From positions 2,319,001 to 2,383,000 of the forward strand of contig NC_092670.1 in NCBI RefSeq assembly GCF_964355755.1: a DNA stretch of 64,000 nucleotides, written 5' to 3'. The translations under genes were made by a program, and so were the position numbers. Within the stretch, counting starts at the first letter, position 1, and each line of letters starts with the position of its first letter. Source of the stretch: Antedon mediterranea. Lineage: Eukaryota > Echinodermata > Crinoidea > Comatulida > Antedonidae. Positions 12,053-24,300 of the stretch are shown here, piece by piece. The notes under the pieces are model-generated. The model worked only from the letters and a program-made list of their open reading frames with translations, was not told the origin of the DNA and searched no databases.

Positions 12053-12883
12053 GAGCAGCCCAATGCAACTACCCAGTTGGAAAGCACCTTAGGAGTACTA
12101 AACAACGAACCGCTCCCCCCCCCCCCCACCCGCCTCTCCCACAACTTGCGTTACGCCATTGTTAGTTCAGCTTGGTTCCCACAGGACGCAAGGCAAAGAC
12201 GTAGACGCAACGTATCGACTGAAATTGCTTAATGCTTGGTTCTAGAGACGCAATGCAATGACGTATACGGCAACGTTCATGCGAAACAGATTTTTACTGG
12301 CTTACGAAAACGAATACGTGTACGTGACGTACCCGTTATCGTATTCGTAGTGTGGAACCGGCCGTGTCGAAGCCACATATAAAACTTTTGATCTCTGGAT
12401 CTCAGCACCCTGTTAGATTGCATTAATAAAAACGCCTGTGACATTTTCTATGTAGGATATAACATATCAGCAGTGGTTATCATTAATCGAGTATTAAGTA
12501 AACTTGTTATACTTTATATTATTACTTTGTTGTAAAACATTATTTTCACCTGCGTATTTATGTTTTCATCTTCCAAATCCCTCTCTACGCATGCGTATAA
12601 GCTGACCTTTTAATTCCCGCAAATCCGCCTAGTGGAAAATCGGCTTCTTCACTAGGAGAATATAATCATGCAATAATGAAAAAACTGCACAAATAAAATA
12701 GCAATACTGAGTCGCCCACAAACCGTCGGCACCTCCAGTGAGACACGTCCCCTGTTGGAAAAGGGGGAAGTCCCATTTACTATCCTGACCCCTTGACGAC
12801 GGTTGTAAACAATGTTTCGTCAAGGGCACAATAAAGTGTTCACCACAGGAAAGGTAATTAAAAACACAGGAGAAACCCCGTTA

Positions 12884-13277
12884 AGGCCCATTTACACTAG
12901 GACGATAACGGTCGACGATAAATAGACAAATATGCATTTTGCATACACATGAAACATAAGAAATATAAAAACTTTTCATTCTAGAACTATAGAATACCAT
13001 AATAATATGCTTCCTTTGATGAAAATGATATTTTCAAACGTCCAATCAAATGACATCATGATTATTAAGAGCAATTATATCGTGAAAATACAACAATTTT
13101 ATTGTTTTTATGAATCATGACCTCATTTGATTGTAATTTTAAAAATATTATTATCAAATACAGCTTATCCTATAGTTCTAGAACGAAAACCTTTCGAATT
13201 TCTTTTGTTTTATGTAATAAAAATGCATGCATATTATATTTATCGTCAATATTTATCGTCCTAGTGTAAATGGGCCT
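12884..13277. mobile_element. PIF/Harbinger-like MITE (394 bp)
   Basis: Terminal inverted repeats start AGGCCCATTTACACTAGGAC, with weaker similarity extending to about 150 bp per arm. A TTA duplication flanks it (12881-12883 and 13278-13280), as for PIF/Harbinger. No ORF. Confidence 0.75.
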
Positions 13278-14620
13278 TTAGTCCACCGGAGGTCGTGATT
13301 GGTATAAAATGCCAATCACGAGCGACTCTTTTGAATTAATATATATTTTAAGATTCTTAGGTATGTATGTTTGGCGATTCTTAGTATGTACTCAATATCA
13401 TTTCTTTAATTTTAATTTTATAATGTTTTAGAGAACATTCATTGTAGGCCTATATTTGGTCCGTGAATATAGACATGACTCAACGTTTGGATAAAGGTGT
13501 AGGCCTACACATTTTTTATTTCAAAGATTTTTACATAAGGGTCATGAAACTATTGCATGTTTAACTTATTTATTAAAAATCGTAAGTTAAATTGTTCATA
13601 TGGAACATGTCTCTTTTTATTTGTCTAACCATTAGTGTATGTAAGTTGTGCGTCTTTTCAATATATGTTGGATATTCATTTCCACATACAACGTTTCCAT
13701 TTTGAAGATGTGGCAAGATAAGGGCGTTATTTATTTATTAGGCTAGTTGTGTAGAGAAAATGTTTTTTTAAATGTAAAATAAATTTTTTTGTATCATATC
13801 ATAACCGTCCCCAATTGTTATTGGTCAACGGCGTTGTGTCCTGGTAGTACTGTATGACCAAGGTATGATGGAACATCACTGTGCACCGAGCAAAAAACAT
13901 AGGCCACAGCCTCGCTAAATGGTTTGACTTACCATAGTTATAACAAAGTATCGATGATTTATTTTATAGATATTATTGTGATCAACTCATCAGTATTTAT
14001 TATACAACGTCATCTCTGAACCAGTACATCTTATTTCTACATATCGGATCGCACGTGCATTAAAATGCGAACGCCAGCTTATAAAGTAAACCAAACATGA
14101 CATGGATATAATTATATAAAATTTCGGTCTGTTACAGATTTTACGAGCCGCGTCTCAAACAGTTTAATTTATTTGCATATTACGAGGAAAGATTTCAGAT
14201 GTTTAAAATTGAATTATTAGATAAGATAATAAAAATAACTCAAGAGGTATAACGCTGTTTCATTAGGAGTCGCCAGATCGAAGACATTACCATTCTCATT
14301 AAAAGTCACTATATTTAATGAAATACCAAAACACAAATACATAATCAATTTAGTCAGTGTACCAATCTTTGAAATAAATACAATTAAAAGACAACTTTTG
14401 TTTCATTTTCTTTATTCATAACTAGAAGAAACTAAAACAATCTTCAAAATAATGTAAACGGATACTTATCTACAATATGATGTAATTCTACTCAGTTCAT
14501 TATTACAAAATAATAAAATGTATAAAAAATGTATATACCTTAAGCTTGGTTCTCACTAGAAACAACGCAACGACGTAAGATAAGGAATAACTCTCTATCA
14601 ATTTTGCATCCCCTCTCCCC
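13278..14620. other. Gene-free stretch
   Basis: No gene. A short hairpin with arms TCGTGATTGG / CCAATCACGA and a TATAAAATG loop sits at 13293-13321. The rest is AT-rich and unremarkable. Confidence 0.6.
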
Positions 14621-14621
14621 A

Positions 14622-16835
14622 CCCATGTGGCGGGCGTATTCCACATGGTGTTCTATTAGAGGGAATGGTGGCGTTTATTTGAGAGAGGCTTTTATTCAAA
14701 GCGGGTGTTAATTCGAATAAATACTCTAATTTTAATAATTATAATTCGTTTCTCAACTGATAAAAGGTACTTTACATGATTCGTTTTCTTCTTTATGCTT
14801 TTTAACGAAATGTTTCTGTCTTTTAGAATAAAAGTGACACTGTCATAGATAACATTAAATGGATCTTCTCTTCCAGGTGCCAGTATAATGATATAAAACA
14901 ATGACACATCATTATCATGACACAATTGCACTCATAATGGATCTTCATTCTATCATCTGTTTGTTTGTGACTACAATTTGACAACAATCTTTTGCATATT
15001 TTTAAATGCCAATACATAGCTTCATTACTATTGTACAATATGTCCAGCTTTCCTGAAAACACCCTTGTGTACTGTAGTACAGTGTTGTAGTATGATTTTA
15101 TCATGATAACTTCTGATGCTTTTATTGTCAATGAATTCAGTACCTAAAACATGTCAAAGTTTCTAGTGGTATTGGTAATAAATCTCCAGAAACATATTTT
15201 GTTTTATTATCTACACTGGGACCAGACGTGTATAATATACACCGACAAAACTTATACATATTATGTATAAGTTTTTTCGGTAACATTCAAAAATATTATG
15301 CAACAGTGTTACGGAATAATTATAATGAATTGGTCTATTATAGTTGTCTGTGATACCTTTTATTACATGATTGTACTTGCAACAGGATAGAATGAGGTTT
15401 AATCCAGTTATTATTCTTATATTAATTTTTTTTTTTTTTTATCTGGGGTGTATTTATTTGATTATACATGTTACCATTATTACACCCAAACAAAATAAAC
15501 GCCTTCCCTGAATAACTAAATGCCCGGACCTTTTATTCGGGTAACTATAGTAAGTTACTTCTAGCATTCTTAACTGTTGAGCTCGAGTATTTATTCGAAT
15601 TAACACCCGTTTTGAATAAAAGCCTCCATTCCCTCCAATAGAACATCATGTGGAATAAACGCTCCGCCACATGCATTTACCAAATAATTGTATCACAAAA
15701 CATTTCATTAATTACCATAATCTACAATTTACCAAGCATTTTGACATAATGTTATCATTTTTTTATATTAATTGTGCTGTATTTTTTTACATTTAGGTGG
15801 TATTTATTTGATTATACATGTTACCATATTATACCCCAAATAAAGATGCCTCCCCTCCCCCTAAAAACCCTTTTGAACAATAAATGCCCGGGGCGTTTAA
15901 TCGGATACACATGGCAAGTTACTTCTAGCATTCTGAAAAGAACTGTTGAGCTTGACGTTTATATCAAAATGTTCTCGTGGACAGCAATAACTAGTAGGCC
16001 TACTTGAAATTGAAACAATTTAAAGTATCATATTTGCATAACATTACTGTCTAAGGATAAGTTGTGTAGAGATATGTTTTTTGTTTGAAACATTAGTAAT
16101 AGTATTTTCTGTTCATCTTTTAACCACATTTTCTATTACAATGAATGTAAATATGTATATTTCGAACAATTTGATACCAAATTTAAGTTTCTACGACCAG
16201 TACTTACAGAGATATGAAGATGCCCTGGTATGTGGGTCAAAGGTCAGAAATGGCATTTCTGATAATTTTTTACTAAAATGTCCCATTAGACGGAATATAA
16301 ATGCATGCCTTCTGAACATTTTGAGACCAAAATTGACTTGCTGCGACCAGTGGTTGCCGAGATACAAGTACCTTTATTTATTTGTTTATATAACCCTTGA
16401 CCCTGACCCTTTGACGTTTTGTAACATTTTTCAAAATGTTTTTCATATAACAAAATATATATTTCGAACAATTTAAAACCAAATTCAAGTGTCTACGACC
16501 AGTAGTTACGGAGATAAATACATGCCCTGGGTTGTGGGTCAAAGGTCAGAAATGGCATTTCCGGTCATTTTAAACTAACATGTCCCATTAGACTGAATAT
16601 AAATGTATACCTTCTAATCAATTTGAGACCAAAATTACTTCGCTGTGACCAGTGGTTGTTCAGATTTAAGGACATATTGGTGTTTGGTCTTATGACCTTT
16701 CACCCTGACCTTTTGACCTTTCGCCACATTTTCAAAATGTGTAACCAAGCCAAAAATGATTGTTTGACCACCCTAAACCAATTTCTGAAGTCAAATTCTC
16801 TGGACCTCAAAGTGCATACGAAAGTTGATCTAGCT
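14622..16835. mobile_element. Truncated copy of the 3.4-kb foldback element
   Basis: Near-identical to the reverse complement of about 45353-47560. One outer arm is missing: the left side stops at GTGGCGGGCGTATTCCACAT. The right end has the element terminus (GATCTAGCTACTAGAG followed by TA). It contains DR1-like GGGTCAAAGGTCA at 16234-16246 and 16536-16548. ORFs of 60-130 codons here also recur in the other copy, but simply as DNA identity. Confidence 0.8.
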
Positions 16836-17133
16836 ACTAGAGTATTTGGGGTTTTCAGGGAATTTGTTAGTGTCGGAATTGATGAACGAAGATTCCTCGA
16901 ACCGTTCAATTATGATAGCCTAAGATTAAACTCTAGGCCATAGGCTATAGGTATTTTTTTCACTGGTTAAGAGTATTTCCTCCTTGGTACCTCCTTCCTC
17001 TTCCTATTATTTTTATACTCTATATTTTATCCTAATAATTTAAGATTTATTGAATTAATCAAATTGTTTCATTCATCGATTTTAATATTTTATTTATTAA
17101 TCTATGACTTTGCACTTATTTGTATAATCATAC

Positions 17134-17301
17134 CTGTGTTGGAGGCTTCACATCCCAATCTTCTTTGTTTTCTACTTCAATGTCCATATCAGTGTGCAAC
17201 AAATCTATATATTTGGGAATTTGTATAGGTATTTCCCCAAATAAGTGACTCTCTCTGAATACCTCCTGAAAGTAATGTATAGAAGGAAATCTAGATATAG
17301 T
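17134..17301 (-). CDS. Possible alternative or following exon of gene A
   Basis: A 168-nt open segment between a TTGTCTTCCAG acceptor and a GTATGA donor. It encodes SIHYFQEVFRESHLFGEIPI and an acidic tail (DMDIEVENKEDWDVKPPTQ). The FQEVF stretch looks like the continuation of UPA. However, the upstream UPA exon reaches a stop before any GT donor, so the join is unresolved. It could be an alternative C-terminus, a remnant after a frameshift, or part of a longer gene continuing below 17134, where I find no further exon. Confidence 0.4.
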
Positions 17302-17357
17302 CTGGAAGACAAGTGAGACTTTAGTAGATGTTTCATTGTATTACTTTTACTATTTTG

Positions 17358-18312
17358 TTAAAAATAAAATGATGTAAAAAAGCTAATATTCTGCAACCCA
17401 AGGGAGTTTGAAGGGTGGAAATCACTTTTCCAAGCTATAGAGACCATGCCAGGCTGTAGGCAGATTTCATCTACATCATCTAATTTTTTTGGATGCCACT
17501 TGCAGTATTTTTTTTCAATTTGTGCCCTTCTGGAAGAAGAGAGAGTCTGTAACAATGCTGGCTATAGGCTTTTATTGTAGGACAGTCAACTTACATTTAA
17601 AAGTAGATACATTTTTTTTAAAGTATAGTAGGTTTGACATTGATTTTCATGACTGAAGCAAATACTCTATTCATTGGGTGGTGACATATTATACAAATTT
17701 TCAATTGTATTATGTATTGAATTACAATCAAAATAATATACAGTATGACTTTTACAATAAACAAACAATAAATTACCTTTTCTCTATCAGTGTCCCAAGT
17801 TCTTACTCGAAGTTGATACTTGTTAATCAATACCTTTCCAAACACACCTAGCCTTGCTGTTTTTTTACAAGCACCTCTATTTGTTATTGTAGGCCTACCA
17901 GTAAGACCATATTTAGAAAAATGTTTTGAATGTACACAACACTGTCCATTGTTTAAAGAAAAGGTTATGTCATCATCTTCATTACTGTCCAGTTTTATTC
18001 TTCTCCATTCACCTTGACACGTTGTAACAAGTAAAGTGAATTCCCAACACTCTTCATCTACAGCATTATGTGGAAATGACAGCAAGCAGTGGTTTCTAAA
18101 GACTGTGCCTGGTGGTCCACATCTAACAACAGGTGAAAGTATTGTTTCAAGAGAATCTGATAACAAATCACTAGGGAATGAGGTATTTTCTAGTGAGACT
18201 TTAACATTCTTTCCTTCTTCAATTGCTCCAGGATTTATCACCAACTTTGTGTCTTTATCCTTAAGATAGAGAGTTTCGCCTTTGGAGTCCACAATTAACT
18301 CCACAATTTGGT
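17358..18312 (-). CDS. Gene A ZU5-UPA exons
   Basis: Exon 17777-18312 encodes a ZU5 domain: LVINPGAIEEGKNVKVSLEN, LSPVVRCGPPGTVFRNHCLL, SFPHNAVDE, and a C-terminal strand GRRTITN-like segment leading to LGVFGKVLINKYQLRVRTWD, which begins the UPA domain. Exon 17358-17546 (acceptor GTTACAG, phase 0) continues UPA with RRAQIEKKYCKWHPKKLDDV and CLQPGMVSIAWKSDF, and stops at 17358. ZU5-UPA tandems occur in UNC5, PIDD and ankyrins, where UPA can contact ZU5 or DEATH. I see no polyadenylation signal just after the stop. Confidence 0.85.
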
Positions 18313-21300
18313 CTGTGGAATCAAAATGCTTTATAAATTTAATATATGTTGTAATTATATGTGGTTTATTAATATAATAATAACACTAACACTAACAATA
18401 ATAATAATAATAATAATAATAATAATTGCCATGTATTTTTTTTTGTGTGCTGTCTTCTGTTCTATGATTTAGATGTTAAAATCTCTTAAAGGTGAAGCTT
18501 TAAAATTAGCACAGTACATTACGGAATAATTGTTAAGCAAATACACAAACATGGTAATTACACTTTTGTTATATAATTATAATTATTTTTCTTTTTCCTC
18601 ATCACCTGGTATATAATTAAAAATGTTTGTGTTTAACTCATAGTATCGCTAAAATATTTTGGCATTGAAAAGTCCATATTAATATGCACTCTAAAAGAAT
18701 AGCTTACAATACCTGGCTCTGATGCAAAAAAATGTAAACGGTTTTCGTTGTTTTTCAGTTGATTTATGGGAAGAACCTATTAAAAAATAAAATATGAACT
18801 ATAATACTAAACAAATTTTATTATCCTTAATATACTACATTTTGGAAAGCTGTCTATGAAGGTCCTTCTTCTAATTTCAGTTTCATAAATTATCAATTTG
18901 ATATGTTTGTAAAACTAAAAAAAGGAGTATGCACATATCAAAATTGGGATAGTTTCTCACAATATTTTTTAAAAGATGCTTTCACCTTCATTTTTAACAA
19001 ATCAACAAAAAATATGTAAAACAATTATTAACTTTAAAAAACTTTAAAATAATGTTATTTCAATTATAGGAATCATGCGTTATTCTATAAGTAAGGTATA
19101 CCTGCTAGTTGTATTTCATATCTTTTTTCAACAATATCTTTCTGAAACATATCAGCAAGATTGTTACTGCCATGTTGAATTAGTGCAATGCAAAATACTT
19201 CAAGTTGATTCCATTGGATATCAATATTGGTTCTCCAAAAATTCATCATTTCTTTGGTAGATGTAATTAGCTCACTTCCAAACTTTGTCACCGTTAATGA
19301 GCTAAGACCCAGATGAACACCAAACAATTTCCAGTTATGAATTTCTTCAGATACTTTTCTAATAATTTGATCATCCACGTACCCTATGATAGAAAAATTA
19401 GCTTTGACTTTGAATTATTGGCTATTCCTAAGTAAATTAACTTTTAAAATTTGCAATCCTTAGATTTTTAATGCCATAAAAAACCTACTAAATCTTACCT
19501 TCGTTATGAGATCGTGATGGTATAGCTATAAAAATAAATAAATAGATATAAATTTGTCAATCAGTATACATCTTTATAATATTACTAAAAACAATCTCAA
19601 AAACTGTATTCCAAATTTTTTTTAAATTCAACACTATTGGACCATACCAAACTAAAACTACTTACTTTCATCTTGAGATTTTAAAGTTTCTGTAACAGTA
19701 AATATATGTAAATTAATCAATAATGCAGGGTGAATCCAGTAACGTAAAGGATACTGGTACTAGAGGGTGTAATGTGGTCTGATTCCTGTAAAAGTTGGCT
19801 TGTGAGAGATCGGTCACCATTGCATAGAATGGAACACCAACTTTTCTGCGTAGAATAGACCTACTGTAGAACCGTTTTTTATTTGACTTGCAGGCCAGTT
19901 AGACAGCCTTTTTTTCCCCATTTCGAGTGGGGTTTGTCTGAAACAACTCAGATCCACCACTGATAATGTCAACACATTGTACTATGGGATACTGCAAAAT
20001 ATCAAAATATATGTGTATAACTTTAAATGCCTTGCCTTTTGGTAGCACAGCTTCCCCAAACAATTTACGGTAAAGTTTAACTTCCATTTGATTGCTTCCA
20101 CAAGGCAACACATCCTGGTCAAACTTGCGAATAAGATGCATATGAGCATTTTGAATGTTTGGACTAGATGCACACGGGATGTACATCCTTACTTCAAGAC
20201 CTCGGGCATCCTTCTGACTGAATACTTTTAACTCTTTTTGAAGGAAATGAAGAACCTAAAAAAATCCATGTATATTACTGCAGTATGTAGAAATAACACA
20301 TTAAAAAAATAAAATTTGTTATGCTAATTATTTTGGCAATTTTTTTTAAAATTCTGAACAGAAGTACTTATCACTGTCATATATTTAACTTTATTTATAA
20401 CAATCATACGAAAGCCCATTAATGCCATTTTAAGTATATGTTTTTCGAACGTAATCCGTTTTAACGAATTAGTAATTCGTTTGAACGGATTAATAATCTG
20501 TTCAAACGAATTAGTAATCCGTTCAAACGAATTGCAACATATACAACAAGTGCCATTTAAAGTATATGTTGTAATTCGTTTGAACGGATTACTAATCCGT
20601 TCAAACAAATTACTAATTTGTTCAAACGGATTACTAATTCGTTCAAACGAATTACTAATTTGTTTAAACGGATTAGTAATCCGTTCTAACGAATTACTAA
20701 TTCGTTTAACGAATTACTAATTCGTTTAAACAAATTAATAATTTGTTTAAACGGATTACTAATCTGTTTGAACAAATTAGTAATTCGTTTGAACGAATTA
20801 GTAATCCGTTTAAACAAATTATTAATTTGTTTAAACAAATTACTAATCCGTTTAAACGGATTCCTAATTCGTTTTAACAGATTATTAATCTGTTTAAACA
20901 AATTAGTAATTCGTTTGAACAGATTAGTAATCCGTTCAAACGAATTACAACATATTCTTTAAATGGCACTTGTTGTATATGTTGCAATTGGTTTGAACAG
21001 ATTACTAATTCGTTTGAACAGATTACTAATCCCTTCAAACGAATTACTAATTTGTTTAAACAGAGTATTAATCTGTTCAAACGAATTAGGAATCCGTCCA
21101 AACGGATTAGTAATTTGTTTAAACGGATTACTAATCTGTTTAAACGAATTAGTAATCCGTTTAAACAAATTATTAATTTGTTTAAACAAATTAATAATTT
21201 GTTTAAACAGATTACTAATTCGTTCAAACGGATTACTAATTCGTTCAAACGAATTACTAATTCGTTCAAACAGATTATTAATCCGTTTAAACAAATTATT

Positions 21301-24300
21301 AATTCGTTTAAACAAATTAGTAATCCGTTTAAACAAATTAGTAATCCGTTTAAACAAATTATTAATTTGTTTAAACAAATTACTAATTTGTTTAAACAGA
21401 TTACTAATTCGTTCAAACGAATTACTAATTCGTTAGAACGGATTACTAATCAGTTTAAACAAATTATTAATTCGTTTAAACAAATTAGTAATCCGTTTAA
21501 ACAAATTAGTAATTCGTTTGAACGAATTAGTAACTCGTTTGAACAAATTAGTAATCCGTTTAAACAAATTAGTAATTCGTTTGAACGGATTAGTAATCCG
21601 TTTAAACGAATTACAACTTATACTTTAAATGGCACTTGTTGTATATGTTGCAATTCGTTTGAACGGATTACTAATTCGTTTGAACAGATTATTAATCCGT
21701 TCAAACGAATTACTAATTCGTTAGAACGGATTACTAATCAGTTTAAACAAATTATTAATTCGTTTAAACAAATTAGTAATCCGTTTAAACAAATTAGTAA
21801 TTCGTTTGAACGAATTAGTAACTCGTTTGAACAAATTAGTAATCCGTTTAAACAAATTAGTAATTCGTTTGAACGGATTAGTAATCCGTTTAAACGAATT
21901 ACAACTTATACTTTAAATGGCACTTGTTGTATATGTTGCAATTCGTTTGAACGGATTACTAATTCGTTTGAACAGATTATTAATCCGTTCAAACGAATTA
22001 CTAATTCGTTAGAACGGATTACGTTCGAAAAACATATACTTAAAATGGCATTAATGGGCTTTCGTACAATCATAATAATTTTCCTTTACTGTGAGTATGT
22101 ACCCTAAGAGTCCCTTTGTGTTGTGCCAAACGGTACTCGTTTGTCTGTCCACAATGACAGTGTCTGACTTGTACACCAGGGTGGGGTAACCCCCTACTCT
22201 TCTGAAAGATGAACAGGGTTATTTATATTACTTGGATCTCCAGTTATAAGTCCTTATCCACAAAGACTTGTTCTCCCACCAGCACTATAGTTGAGGAGTG
22301 CATTGAATTTGTTGATTTTATGGCTGTGGTTTAATTGTTCCTGTATTATCACTTTCATATCTACTAGCCTACCTTCTTACAGACTTCAGGTAGTGGCTTA
22401 ATGTCGTCTTCTAGAGAACTATCAGCCTTGATGCTCTTTGTTCTGACTATTGTTGTCTGCAATATAAAATAATGAACCTTGTAGTTTGACACATTGTAAA
22501 TGGTAGTCTGTCTTGTATTTTTTTTAATGGATTGATGCTTGTTATTTCATTTGTCGGAGGTAAATAAATTTAACAGATTATAGCAATCCATACAACAGAC
22601 ATGGTCTTGATATATTATATTGTACAGATATATTTAAAATGTTTATGGGGTGAACATAGCCAAGGCAAACCTTTCATTTTTGTTTTTAATGTAGAAAATA
22701 TGTGATTAAAATTGTTTTAATGAAAGTTATTGGTTATTTTTGCTGTAGAATACTAAATTATAGGGATTAAAATTTAAACACTGATGACATGGCACTGGGC
22801 CCTTTAATTCAGCTTTTGCTACTATATATCAAGTATAAATTTTAAAAATTTACCTGTAACATACGGCAATGTTTGATGGTAGCTACATATAGAATGACCA
22901 GATGTTCAGCATCAATATTCAATTCTACATGCTCATACGATAGGCGAGGTTCAACATCTTCCATTTGAAATTTCTCAATGAATTTGGTTGCAGCACGTTG
23001 AAAGAGATCATCTGGAAGATAGCTACCAAAATCATGAAAAAGTGAAATTGCACGCTTGTCTTCAAATTGAGGCTGTGGTGGGGGTTCTGGTTTAAGACGC
23101 GAGAGAACGTAGAAAATGTGTTCATCCTTCTATAAAATGAAAAAGAATATATCTTATAGATTGATAGTTTTGTAAAGAAGATGAATTTAATACTTGAATG
23201 CATTCCTGGTTTCAATATCAATACCTTTTTACTAGCACACATTAAACCAAACTTTTCCATGAGAGACACAAAGAAGTTAAAAGTCTCATCAGAATCACAA
23301 AACTCTTTCCACAGATATCTCAACAAACCAACTTCTAAAATGCCAGTGTCCAGTCTTTGCCAAGCTTTCCACATTACTGGCTCCTATTAAAAAATAAATA
23401 AATATCAGTGTAGTTTTCAGTTAGTCAAATTATTTAGGAATATTTAATAAGGACATAAGTAAGAAGATGTTTTAGTAACTCTGAATATAATTAGGATATT
23501 GAGAATATTGATTCTTGTATTACTGTATACCTGTATATTTCATTTTACAGTTAGAATATACAGTATAAAAAATTTCACAAAATTGTTATTGTAATGATTG
23601 TACACTGTACCTATTTCCTAATAAGTATATTTTTTTTTATATTTTCATAAAAATTGTTTAAAAATAAAAATCTTACTTTTCGCTTTTTAGCATGATGCAT
23701 ACTGAATTTATATATATAGATACTAGAATAAGAATACATATTGGAGAGAGCAGTGTCAAAATATTTATTTGCTAACCATATTTTCAGGCTCTTTAACAGT
23801 AATGAATGTTTTTGACATGTCAACTAGTTTCATCAAATCTATAACTATTATATCTCTTAGTGCCTCATCATCTGGGTAGTAGAGAATCTCGCCAATGTCA
23901 TGTAAATACTCAAGCAGGAATCGCTGATTTTCTGTATCTTCACAGTCTTTTAGTAAAATGTGTACCTGTAAGAAAATAGTTTCATAATAAACATTTACAA
24001 TCTGAAATAACTCTAATGATTTTAATACCTTATTTTCATCATTTTTGTAATTAATTTCTGGATTGCATTTCACTAAATGTTCATGGAATTGTCATGATTC
24101 ATCTATTATACAGTATAAGCACTTATTAAATGTATAATATCATCAGTATATGACGATGCAACATTACAGTCAAGTCTATCCAAATACAGATCAAAATGGC
24201 AGTTAATTTTTTTTTAAAGCCAAGTAATATGAATTGTTTATAAAATACTTTGTTTTCCATATGGCAGTGATCATTTATAAAAATAATAATATTTGAATTT

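Noticed and set aside
14692-15131. ORFs of 79 and 102 codons conserved at 47050-47576
   Set aside because: Conservation is explained by DNA identity of two recent element copies; composition looks non-coding and both strands are equally open.
16081-16943. ORFs of 131 and 106 codons, also found at 45303-46147
   Set aside because: Shared only because both loci are copies of the same foldback element; no domain, and frames overlap on both strands.
20408-22065. CRISPR-like array
   Set aside because: Units are contiguous with no unique spacers, and the sequence is from an intron-containing eukaryote.
20481-22107. Several overlapping ORFs of 70-351 codons with a repeated N-x-F-x-x-I pattern
   Set aside because: They exist in multiple frames on both strands because the 21-bp repeat unit lacks stops; the region is a transposon body, not a coding gene.
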